DNA of 6,646 nt, from contig JAMWCG010000052.1 of the NCBI GenBank assembly GCA_023818555.1, positions 1 to 6,646 on the forward strand, given 5' to 3'. How positions within the stretch are numbered: position 1 is the stretch's first letter; the number at the start of each line of letters is the position of its first letter. The DNA is from Candidatus Omnitrophota bacterium (GTDB lineage: Bacteria > Omnitrophota > Gorgyraeia > DTHP01). This document shows, piece after piece, positions 1 through 6,138 of the stretch. A program made the position numbers and the translations under genes. The notes beneath the pieces were generated by a model that was given only the letters and a program-made list of their open reading frames with translations, did no database searches and was not told the origin of the DNA.

Positions 1-1553
1 GTTAAAGGGTCGTAATATAACTCATTTTTTAATCTCATATCAAATAAACTAAAACCCACTTTAAAAGGCTTTCCCCAGGCATATTCCCCCCCCAATTCAT
101 AATTTTGAGAAATCTGGGGTAAAAGTTCTGTATTTACTGGCGGAGTAGACCAAATACTGTAATATTCATCAGTGGTCGGGAAACGAAAACCTCGGCTATA
201 ATTAATAAAAATCTTGGAAGCCTCATTAAAAAGATAATTCAAACCAAAATTCCAAGCCTCCTCATCTATCCTTAAATCCTCATCCACCTGAATTGAGCTC
301 ACCCAGGGATCACCACTCCAGGAACCTGGCTGAGGAGTGGAATCAAAACTGTACTTCGCTTTCTCTAAACGATAACCTGAAAGAAATAGGAGATTTTCTC
401 TTAATTCTACCTCATCCTGGAAAAAATAACCTGTAGAATTTTTATCTATCTCGGTTTCCCGCATCTTCTCCCCCTGATAATAAACCGAACCCCATCCGGA
501 ATAAGCATCAATTAAAGAATCAACTCCATAAAAATCAAATCCTGCGCTGAGTCTATGTCTCTTCCCCCATAATTCTTTTTCTAAGATAACCATGGGACGA
601 AAACTGAATGTATCTATTCTCCGGTGGTCTAAGTTTTGAGAACTTAAAAGATAATTATCCACTTCGCGCCGGCGAAAGGAGAGATAGCTGATCAACTTTA
701 AGAAATCATTTAATTCCCCTTCTGCCTCTATGTTTATATAGCCGTCTGCCTCACCCACATCGTCTTCGGGGAATTTAGTTTCTCTCCGGGAAGTGGTAAC
801 CAACTGGCTTTCCCGTAAAGCCCCGGGTAAACCAAAATCCGCAAGGTGATAGTTCCCACTCAAGCCTAGGGAAAAGCGTTCACTAAAAGCGTAAGTAAAT
901 TTACCAAAAAAATCTTCTCCCCTATAGTCACTATTTTCTCTGTAACCGTTTGTGGAGTGGCGGTTAAAATGGATTAAATAGGAAGAAATTTCTCGGGAAC
1001 CACTTAATTCAAAATTGTATTTTTCGCTCTCAAAACTTCCGCTCTGGGTCTCTATTTTAAAAGAAGGCTTAGCTTCTCCTTTCTTAGTAATCAAATTAAT
1101 TACTCCTCCCACAGCATTATCTCCATAGAGAACACTTCCTACGCCGCGCATAATCTCTATTCTTTCTATCGTCTCTAAAGGTATCTGTGTCCAGGCTACC
1201 CCACTCAAATCAATCTCATTGACCCTTCTTCCATCTAATAACACCAGAGTATTACTTCCGGCAAATTCGCCAAATCCCCGTAAATCTAGCGAAGCTTTTG
1301 TTCCCATCCCATAGTAATCACGCACCAGCATACCCGGAATCGTCCTCAACAAATCCACTATATTCTTTGCCTGAGATTCTTCTATCTCTGAACGAGTAAT
1401 CACAGTTACCGCAGCAGGAATTTTATTGACCTCCTGAGCATAGCGTAAAGAGGTAACTACTATTTTCTCTAATTCATACTCCTCTTCTCCGTAAACCAAG
1501 CTAACTAACCCCATAAGCCAATAACCCAATAGCCAAGCAACTAATTTCTTCAT
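1..1553 (-). CDS. btuB: TonB-dependent outer-membrane cobalamin receptor BtuB, 3' end outside window
   Basis: An open frame of 517 codons starts at ATG 1553-1551 and runs off the left edge without a stop. Residues 1-22 look like a Sec signal peptide (MKK, hydrophobic core, VYG before EEE). The segment LEKIVVTS at 28-35 fits a TonB box. A plug domain follows at about 43-160, with VNKIPAAVTVITRSEI, LLRTIPGMLV, LDLRGFGE, LVLLDGRRV and RIEIMRGVGSVLYGDNAVGG (131-150). The rest is alternating beta-barrel sequence, including the late-barrel motif YSRGFRFPTTDEYY. E. coli BtuB is about 614 residues, so roughly the last 100 (final strands) are missing. The family also covers siderophore receptors; the cobalamin assignment rests on the riboswitch directly upstream and the adjacent btuFCD and cobO genes. 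It is the first gene of its own transcript. An eight-base G run (coding strand) lies at 86-93. Confidence 0.93.
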   Translation of the reverse strand, partial: MKKLVAWLLGYWLMGLVSLVYGEEEYELEKIVVTSLRYAQEVNKIPAAVTVITRSEIEESQAKNIVDLLRTIPGMLVRDYYGMGTKASLDLRGFGEFAGSNTLVLLDGRRVNEIDLSGVAWTQIPLETIERIEIMRGVGSVLYGDNAVGGVINLITKKGEAKPSFKIETQSGSFESEKYNFELSGSREISSYLIHFNRHSTNGYRENSDYRGEDFFGKFTYAFSERFSLGLSGNYHLADFGLPGALRESQLVTTSRRETKFPEDDVGEADGYINIEAEGELNDFLKLISYLSFRRREVDNYLLSSQNLDHRRIDTFSFRPMVILEKELWGKRHRLSAGFDFYGVDSLIDAYSGWGSVYYQGEKMRETEIDKNSTGYFFQDEVELRENLLFLSGYRLEKAKYSFDSTPQPGSWSGDPWVSSIQVDEDLRIDEEAWNFGLNYLFNEASKIFINYSRGFRFPTTDEYYSIWSTPPVNTELLPQISQNYELGGEYAWGKPFKVGFSLFDMRLKNELYYDPL

Positions 1554-1556
1554 TTT

Positions 1557-1563
1557 CCCTCCC
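1557..1563 (-). promoter_or_regulatory. btuB ribosome binding site
   Basis: The coding-strand sequence GGGAGGG sits about four bases upstream of the ATG at 1553. It fixes this ATG as the btuB start, and the encoded N-terminus is a convincing signal peptide. It lies outside the terminator hairpin at 1592-1613, so control by hiding the RBS is less likely than control by termination. Confidence 0.75.
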
Positions 1564-1591
1564 TTCTTTTTTCCTCATACCCACATTCAAC

Positions 1592-1613
1592 AAAAAACCC
1601 ACCTTCCGGTGGG
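1592..1613 (-). terminator. Intrinsic terminator in the btuB leader (riboswitch OFF state)
   Basis: A perfect 6-bp GC-rich stem, CCCACC (1613-1608) with GGTGGG (1603-1598), closes on a GGAA tetraloop and is followed at once by six T residues (1597-1592). It lies about 38 bases before the btuB start and downstream of the cobalamin aptamer. That is where a transcription-attenuating riboswitch carries its terminator. Both arms can alternatively pair with 1650-1635 (see the expression-platform entry). Confidence 0.88.
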
Positions 1614-1625
1614 CTACGCGTTTTC

Positions 1626-1650
1626 ACCATTTTCCCCTCCCGCGAAGGTA
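1626..1650 (-). promoter_or_regulatory. Expression platform: candidate P13/L13 kissing hairpin and antiterminator strand
   Basis: ACCUUC (1649-1644) can pair with GAA (1634-1632) and GGU (1628-1626) across a three-base bulge. This exposes a loop GCGGGAGGG (1643-1635). GCGGG (1643-1639) is complementary to CCCGC (1768-1764) in aptamer loop L5, which matches the L5-L13 kissing contact known for cobalamin riboswitches. The same strand can instead pair with the terminator: UACCUUC (1650-1644) with GAAGGUG (1606-1600), CGG (1642-1640) with CCG (1609-1607), and GGG (1637-1635) with CCC (1613-1611). The two pairings exclude each other. The complementarities are visible in the sequence; the switching role is inferred. 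Confidence 0.55.
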
Positions 1651-1688
1651 CCCCGAATGTAGAAGAATTTTTTGCTACGCTTCGGGGT
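1650..1688 (-). other. Leader hairpin between B12 box and expression platform
   Basis: ACCCCGAA (1688-1681) pairs perfectly with TTCGGGGT (1657-1650). Inside, GTAG (1678-1675) pairs with CTAC (1662-1659) around an A-rich loop. No U-tract follows, so it is not a terminator by itself. Its 5' arm can also pair with the preceding CTTCGG segment (1695-1690), so it competes with neighbouring helices. Function unknown; it may be a folding spacer or part of the switch. Confidence 0.6.
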
Positions 1689-1712
1689 CCCGAAGTTATG
1701 CTTCTAAAGAAA

Positions 1713-1810
1713 GATAACCTTCGGGACTTACCTCAATTGGGGATCGACCGGGCTTTCACCGTTGCGGGGCAGCCCCTCGATTCACACGAGGAGTTCCTTC
1801 CCCAATCAGG
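1713..1810 (-). ncRNA. Cobalamin riboswitch aptamer upstream of btuB
   Basis: In transcript order I see P3 5' CCTGATTGGGG (1810-1800) pairing with CCCCAATT and AGG (1742-1731, one bulged G). P4 is CCTCG/CGAGG (1791-1787 with 1779-1775), with the conserved GTGTGAATC around its loop. P5 is GGCT/AGCC (1774-1771 with 1754-1751), enclosing GCCCCGCAACGGTGA. The string GCUGCCCCGCAACGGU is the hallmark of the cobalamin riboswitch family. A B12-box-like segment AAGTCCCGAAGG follows at 1729-1718; its 3' part (TTATC) departs from the usual ACCTGCC ending. Only eight bases separate P5 from the P3 return strand, so the large peripheral P7-P12 domain of classical class I aptamers is absent. I see no convincing P1. 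Expected behaviour is repression of btuB when cobalamin is plentiful. Confidence 0.9.
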
Positions 1811-1830
1811 AAAAACTAAATTTTTGAAAA

Positions 1831-1859
1831 ATTGTAAGCTAAAAAATGGCTAATGTCAA
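1831..1859 (-). promoter_or_regulatory. Sigma70-type promoter of btuB
   Basis: A perfect -35 TTGACA (1859-1854) is followed by a 17-base spacer and a -10 TACAAT (1836-1831), one mismatch from consensus. Transcription would begin near 1824, about 14 bases before the aptamer P3 helix, giving a leader of about 270 bases before the btuB ATG. The -35 box starts two bases after the U-tract of the upstream operon terminator, so the two transcription units are separated as tightly as possible. Confidence 0.85.
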
Positions 1860-1861
1860 AT

Positions 1862-1926
1862 AAAAAATCCAGGGTAGGCGCTCAGGTTCACGCAAAAATA
1901 GAAAGACCGCTTAGCGCCTTTGGATT
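1862..1926 (-). terminator. Operon terminator after btuD
   Basis: AATCCA (1926-1921) pairs with TGGATT (1871-1866), and AGGCGCT (1919-1913) pairs with AGCGCCT (1882-1876). The loop is about 30 bases and a short T run follows (1865-1862). It starts 19 bases after the btuD stop, fitting the end of the btu operon. The loop is long for an intrinsic terminator. A competing stem, ACCGCT (1933-1928) with AGCGGT (1911-1906), overlaps it. No T-tract follows on the plus strand, so it is not obviously bidirectional. Confidence 0.7.
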
Positions 1927-1944
1927 CAGCGGTGATTAAATAAA

Positions 1945-2742
1945 TCAGCGAAATTTTTCGGGGATAGTAAAGATATGCGGTCTTTTGGTAATAGGATTTT
2001 CTTTAACCACCACAACGGTATTATAGATTTTCTCAATAATTTTATAATCCAAAACTTCTTGGGGCTTACCCCATCTCTCGATTTTCCCTTCAAAAAGAAT
2101 TAGCAGACGGTCACAGTATTGACTGGCTAAATTTAAATCATGGAGAACAGAAATTATGGAGATATTATTCTGCCGATTTAGTCTATACAAAAGGTCAAAG
2201 ATTTTTATCTCATGGCCGATATCTAAGTGGGCGGTAGGTTCATCAAGTAAAATAAGTTTGGGTTCCTGAATTAAAGCGCGAGTAATAAAGACCAATTGTC
2301 TCTCGCCTAAACTCAATTCTTCAAGATCAGCGGAAATTAAATTTCCTATCCCGGTCAACCCTACTTTCTCCTCAATAACTTCAAAATCTCTCTTCCCCTC
2401 AGACTTATACCTCTTTAGGAAAGGATACCTCCCCATCTTAAGAATTTCTCTGACCGAAAAACTAAACCAGGCCTGGGCCTGCTGGGAAACATAGGCAATC
2501 TGTTGAGCGAGAATTTTTCGGGGAATCTGATTAATCTCTCTTTTTTTAAAAAATATCTTCCCCTTTAAACGGGGAATAATTCTCAAAATTGTCTTCAAAA
2601 GTGTAGATTTACCTACACCATTGGGTCCGATTATCCCTAAAAATTCTCCTTCTTTCATCTGAAAATCTATCTCTTTTAAAATAATCTTATTCCCATAACC
2701 ACAGGAAAGATTTTCCACACTTAATAAAATTTCTTCTTCCAT
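1945..2742 (-). CDS. btuD: Cobalamin ABC importer, ATP-binding subunit BtuD
   Basis: 265-residue cytoplasmic ATPase that powers the BtuC permease. Walker A is GPNGVGKST (39-47), the Q-loop glutamine is Q87 (AYVSQQ), and the signature is LSLGE (143-147), a variant of LSGGE. Walker B is LILLDE (163-168), with D-loop AHLD (171-174) and switch histidine H201 (VLHDLNLA). This order and length fit the FepC/BtuD (cobalamin/Fe3+-siderophore) ABC family. I chose ATG 2742-2740 because it lies one base after the btuC stop and starts a normal family N-terminus. An in-frame ATG at 2799 would add 19 atypical residues that overlap btuC. The upstream sequence offers only a weak AG-rich ribosome binding site, so translation is probably coupled to btuC. 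An iron-chelate ATPase has the same motifs; context favours B12. Confidence 0.92.
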   Translation of the reverse strand: MEEEILLSVENLSCGYGNKIILKEIDFQMKEGEFLGIIGPNGVGKSTLLKTILRIIPRLKGKIFFKKREINQIPRKILAQQIAYVSQQAQAWFSFSVREILKMGRYPFLKRYKSEGKRDFEVIEEKVGLTGIGNLISADLEELSLGERQLVFITRALIQEPKLILLDEPTAHLDIGHEIKIFDLLYRLNRQNNISIISVLHDLNLASQYCDRLLILFEGKIERWGKPQEVLDYKIIEKIYNTVVVVKENPITKRPHIFTIPEKFR

Positions 2743-2743
2743 T

Positions 2744-3745
2744 TTATTTAAAAAGAATCTTTTTCTTTCTCTGCAATAAAAAGATAAACATTGGCCCACC
2801 CATAAGGGCAGTGATTACTCCGATAGGAATTTCTATCGGGCTAAGAACGGTGCGGGCAAAGGCATCGGAGAGAACAATAAAAATTGCTCCCATTAAGAAA
2901 GAGCCGGGAAGTAATGTGCGGTGTTCATTCCCGGAGAAGAAACGCACAATATGCGGAACAATCAATCCTACAAAACCAATGATTCCACAAAAGGCAACAG
3001 CAGTGGCGGTGAGCAGGGAGGAAATATAGATCAGAAGCTGTTTGGTCTTTTCTACTTCAATCCCTAAAGAAATGGCTTCCTCTTCTCCTAAGGAGATAAT
3101 ATTTAATTCCCGGGCAAAGAGAAGGGAGATAAGTAAACCGGCTAAACCAATTAATCCTATGATTAACAAAGCTGTATTTTCCATAATATCTAAATTCCCC
3201 AATAACCACCAGATAATTCCCTGAATTAATCTCTCCTCAAAGAACCAGCCAATAAAAACTAAAATATTAGTAAGCACAATCCCTACTACTACTCCGGAAA
3301 GAAGTAAATTCTGAGGAGAAAGCCTGCCATCAACTTTCGCCAATCTTTGCACCAGAAGAAAACTCAGAATGCTCCCCAGAAAAGCACTTAAAGGGAGACC
3401 AAGTGTGGCATAATAAAAGGAGGCGCTCCTCAGAATTATAAAGAGAACCGCTCCTAATCCTCCTCCACTGGAAATCCCCAAGATGTAAGGTTCCGCTAAG
3501 GGATTCCGTAGAACCGCCTGTAAGATAGCACCTCCCAGAGAAAGCATCCCCCCTACTAAAGCTCCCAGGAGAATGCGTTTGAAGCGGAGAATAAAGATAG
3601 TCTTCTCTGCCTCTGAGGAAAGGATTCCTCTAAAAGACAACGAAACTGTCCCAAAAAATCCTGAGAATATAATTAGCAAAACCAGAATAAAAAAAAGAAT
3701 TCCTAAGCCCAAAAAACTCTTTCCTTTAATCAATTTCTTCTCCAT
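2744..3745 (-). CDS. btuC: Cobalamin ABC importer, membrane permease BtuC (FecCD family)
   Basis: 333-residue hydrophobic protein with about ten membrane segments, the normal size for BtuC/FecCD permeases, which form the inner-membrane channel as homodimers. The family motif GAILQAVLRNPLAEPYILG (72-90) is intact. So is the C-terminal set GFVGLIVPHIVRF (257-269), LLPGSFLMGA, SDAFAR and EIPIGVITALMGGPMFIFLL; the region before it (LGEEEAISLGIEV) forms the ATPase-coupling loop. The ATG at 3745 is preceded by AAAGG at a five-base spacing. It overlaps the end of btuF by 20 bases in another frame, which suggests translational coupling. The stop is one base before the btuD start. The fold alone cannot separate B12 from siderophore transport; neighbours decide. 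Confidence 0.93.
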   Translation of the reverse strand: MEKKLIKGKSFLGLGILFFILVLLIIFSGFFGTVSLSFRGILSSEAEKTIFILRFKRILLGALVGGMLSLGGAILQAVLRNPLAEPYILGISSGGGLGAVLFIILRSASFYYATLGLPLSAFLGSILSFLLVQRLAKVDGRLSPQNLLLSGVVVGIVLTNILVFIGWFFEERLIQGIIWWLLGNLDIMENTALLIIGLIGLAGLLISLLFARELNIISLGEEEAISLGIEVEKTKQLLIYISSLLTATAVAFCGIIGFVGLIVPHIVRFFSGNEHRTLLPGSFLMGAIFIVLSDAFARTVLSPIEIPIGVITALMGGPMFIFLLQRKKKILFK

Positions 3746-4586
3746 AGAACCTTTTGTAGAGTTCTCTTATCCCTTCAATGATGCGTGGTCCCGGTCTTAA
3801 GATTATATCCGGGTCTATATCTGCATAAATCCTTTCCCTTTTCACTGCCTCAATAACCTTCCAGCCTTCTCTTTTTAAGAGTAATTCTTTTGCCTTCCCC
3901 TGTCCATTCATATGAGTAAGAATAATTACATCCGGAGAATGCTTAATAACTAACTCCTGAGAGATATGTGAAAATTTCCGTGTAATCTCCTGAGCAATAT
4001 TTATCCCTCCGGCAAGTGTAATCATCTCATTTAGGTAAGAATTCCCTCCGCAGGTAATTAAGGGCGGATACCAGATTTCCAGGAAGACCTTCGGCCTATT
4101 TTTTATATTTTTAACCTTCTCCTCTATTCCTATTAATTCTTTTTCCATTTTCTTCACGAGTAACTTTGCCTCTTCTTCTCTCCGGGTTATTTCTCCAATC
4201 TCTAAGATATTCTGAAAGAGTTCTTTAATATTTTCTGGGTCAACAGTAAATACTTTTAATCTCAAACGCCTCAATTTCAAAATGGCTGGATTTTGCTCTA
4301 TCCCTGTGGTAAAGACTATGTCCGGTTTAAGGAAAACTATTTTTTCTATGTTTGGCTGGCTAAAGCTCCCCACCTTTTCAATTTTTTTCGCTTCTTCAGG
4401 ATAGTCAGAAAAACTATCTACCCCTACAATATTTTTCCCCAATCCTAAGGAAAAAAGAATTTCCGTAGCATTGGGGGCAAGAGAAACAATTCTTAAATCC
4501 TGAGCCACGCTCTGGAAAGGAGAGAAAACAGCCCCCCAAATGAGCATACACAGAAAAATCTGTCCCCCTCTATAGACCGCACTCAT
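3726..4586 (-). CDS. btuF: Cobalamin-binding periplasmic protein BtuF
   Basis: 286-residue cluster A-III solute-binding protein that would capture corrinoid in the periplasm and deliver it to BtuCD. Residues 1-29 look like a signal peptide (hydrophobic IFLCMLIWGAVF, likely cleavage near SVA-Q); there is no clear lipobox, so it is probably soluble. RIVSLAPNATEILFSLGLG (32-50), GVDSFSDYPEEAKKIEKVG and NIEKIVFLKPDIVF match the first BtuF lobe. A long charged helix (about 130-165) links to the second lobe with PPLITCGGNSYLNEMITLAGG, SPDVIILTH and DPDIILRPGPRIIEGI. SDYP..A.KIE.V and the late PRII motif are especially like BtuF. The ATG at 4586 is six bases after the cobO stop with a weak AAGAGAG site; an alternative Met at residue 14 would truncate the signal peptide. 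It overlaps btuC by 20 bases. Confidence 0.9.
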   Translation of the reverse strand: MSAVYRGGQIFLCMLIWGAVFSPFQSVAQDLRIVSLAPNATEILFSLGLGKNIVGVDSFSDYPEEAKKIEKVGSFSQPNIEKIVFLKPDIVFTTGIEQNPAILKLRRLRLKVFTVDPENIKELFQNILEIGEITRREEEAKLLVKKMEKELIGIEEKVKNIKNRPKVFLEIWYPPLITCGGNSYLNEMITLAGGINIAQEITRKFSHISQELVIKHSPDVIILTHMNGQGKAKELLLKREGWKVIEAVKRERIYADIDPDIILRPGPRIIEGIRELYKRFYGEEID

Positions 4587-4592
4587 CTCTCT

Positions 4593-5126
4593 TCAATACT
4601 CAATGCCTCTTCTTGCCTTTATCCCTTTCTGAAAGGGATGCTTAATTTCTTTTATCTCACTGATATAGTCGGCAAATTCGGCTAACTTGGGGGAAAGGTA
4701 TCTTCCCGTAAGAATTATTTCTGTGGAAGGATTTTTCTCTTTTAATAAAGCAATTATCTTTCTTTCGGAAACAAATCCCTCTTTAATTAAATTAAGTACC
4801 TCATCAAGAATAATGAGGTCATATTTTCTCTCTTTAATATTTTTTCTGACCTGGATTAAGGAACGGGCAATTTTCTTTTTAAGTTTTACCCGATCAACAT
4901 TTTTATTAAATAAAGGGTGTTCCTGAGGGAAGCGAACAATCTTAAAATTCTCATCCAACTTTTTAACTGCCTCTATTTCTCCGGAAGGAAAATTTTTCTT
5001 TTTTAAAAATTGAAAAACAAGGATTTTCTTCCTCCATCCCCAGGCACGGAGGGCTAAGCCTAAAGAAGCAGTGGTCTTCCCTTTACCTGTTCCGTAATAA
5101 AGATGGACTAACCCTATATTTTTCAT
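4593..5126 (-). CDS. cobO: Cob(I)alamin / corrinoid adenosyltransferase (CobA/CobO/BtuR family)
   Basis: 177 residues, near the usual 170-200 for this family, which transfers the 5'-deoxyadenosyl group of ATP to reduced cobalt in corrinoids in the cytoplasm. The family P-loop is present as YYGTGKGKTTASLGLALRA (10-28), followed by ILVFQFLK (35-42). The acidic strand DLIILDEVLN lies at 103-112 and ILTGR at 138-142. The C-terminal block ADYISEIKEIKHPFQKGIKA runs on to end in RRGIEY, almost the family consensus. It lies four bases after the prenyl-synthase-like gene and six bases before btuF. That links uptake directly to conversion into the coenzyme and is the strongest protein-level evidence that the importer carries corrinoid. 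The same family is called btuR in E. coli. No PduO- or EutT-type features are seen. Confidence 0.95.
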   Translation of the reverse strand: MKNIGLVHLYYGTGKGKTTASLGLALRAWGWRKKILVFQFLKKKNFPSGEIEAVKKLDENFKIVRFPQEHPLFNKNVDRVKLKKKIARSLIQVRKNIKERKYDLIILDEVLNLIKEGFVSERKIIALLKEKNPSTEIILTGRYLSPKLAEFADYISEIKEIKHPFQKGIKARRGIEY

Positions 5127-5130
5127 TAAC

Positions 5131-6135
5131 TCATCTGGCTAATCGCTCCAAGGGAAAATCGGTAAGCGCGATAAGGCTCTCTTTAAACTTGCTTTTAGGA
5201 AGAATCTTAATGCTTTCCTTTGCCTGGTCAGAAAAATATTTCGCCTTTTTGAGCGCAAGTTCTACTGCCCGGTAGACCAAGGCAAGTGAACGCGCATGAG
5301 GAAGGGGTGTCTTTTCTTCTCTCAAGAAACCAATTACCTCTCTTCTTTCCTCTTCCGGAAGAAAAGGGAAGAGATAAATCAGGGAAAGATCTTCCTTTTT
5401 AATCTCAAAATCATGGATAAAAGAATTATCCTCATCCATTACCTTGAGACAATCGTCCACAATCTGCAAGGCTAAACCAAAATTTAGACCAAAATTCTCC
5501 AATGCTCCACACAAAACGCTTTTCTCATCAACGATGTATGCACCCGTACCAGAGGCAAGGGAGAGAAGTTTTGCGGTCTTACTCTTTATCATCTCCAGAT
5601 ACTCCTCTTCACTAAAAGCGAAGCGGCTAAGGAAATCTATCTCTTTAATTTTTATTTCAATCGTTGACCGGTAAATTTCCAAAAATCCCGACCATGCTTC
5701 GCTTAACTTCAATTCTTTTAAAAGAGAGAGCGACTGGGAGAAAAGGTATTGGGAGAAAAGGAGAATATAACTCTGCTTTTTCATATCTATCCCCGGGTTA
5801 TTCTCGGGTTTAATCTCCATATTTTGCAGGAGGCTATTTTGCAGCAATAAAGCGGTATGAAAAACCTCTATGGCAGTAGAGAAATTTTCTAACCGATAAA
5901 GAAGAGAGGAAGCAACTCTCTCTCCGGAGATGGCTTTTGCGGAAAGAAAGACTAAACCTGGCCTAATCTCTTTCTGGGGAAAAGAGAGAAGATATTGGTA
6001 AAGAAAAGAAAAAAAATTCTCTTCTCGTTTTAGAATACCTCTGTAACTTTTCTTCCAGCGGGATAGTTCTTCTTTTACCGGAAAGAAAATCTCCGCGAGA
6101 TAATCTTTCCCTGTAGATTTCGCATTCTTTGCCAT
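5131..6135 (-). CDS. Trans-polyprenyl diphosphate synthase homologue with degenerate active site
   Basis: 334 residues, all-alpha, with the landmarks of isoprenyl diphosphate synthases: KEIRPGLVFLSAKA (55-68) for KRLRP, and IEVFHTALLLQNSLLQN (89-105), where active enzymes have HTASLLHDDVIDN. Further on are SKTAKLLSLASGTGAY (185-200) and GLALQIVDDCLKVMDED (220-236). All three Asp of the first DDxxD motif are replaced (N100, S101, Q104), and the following arginine pair is KP. The second motif keeps D227 and D228 but has K231 for its last Asp. The catalytic lysine of KTA and Q224 are kept. By family knowledge, losing the first motif should abolish Mg2+-diphosphate ionisation, so this may be a non-catalytic subunit or a repurposed protein. 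The frame is clean, so it is not a decaying pseudogene. It is co-directional with cobO (four-base gap); no B12 role is known to me. Start supported by GAGGA at 6147-6143. Confidence 0.8.
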   Translation of the reverse strand: MAKNAKSTGKDYLAEIFFPVKEELSRWKKSYRGILKREENFFSFLYQYLLSFPQKEIRPGLVFLSAKAISGERVASSLLYRLENFSTAIEVFHTALLLQNSLLQNMEIKPENNPGIDMKKQSYILLFSQYLFSQSLSLLKELKLSEAWSGFLEIYRSTIEIKIKEIDFLSRFAFSEEEYLEMIKSKTAKLLSLASGTGAYIVDEKSVLCGALENFGLNFGLALQIVDDCLKVMDEDNSFIHDFEIKKEDLSLIYLFPFLPEEERREVIGFLREEKTPLPHARSLALVYRAVELALKKAKYFSDQAKESIKILPKSKFKESLIALTDFPLERLAR

Positions 6136-6138
6136 TAA

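Noticed and set aside
1613..1680. GCGTAGC direct repeat as a possible attachment site or transposon scar
   Set aside because: Only seven bases, within a structured riboswitch leader; no inverted repeats, transposase or integrase nearby. Better explained as leader structure.
2743..2799. Longer BtuD start at ATG 2799, adding 19 residues
   Set aside because: The extension is unlike BtuD N-termini and overlaps the btuC coding region by 56 bases; ATG 2742 directly after the btuC stop gives a normal family start.
1945..4586. Iron-siderophore (FepBDC/FhuBCD-like) importer instead of BtuFCD
   Set aside because: Motifs alone allow it, but cobO in the same operon, the BtuF-like SDYP and PRII motifs, and a cobalamin riboswitch on the adjacent TonB receptor all point to corrinoid.
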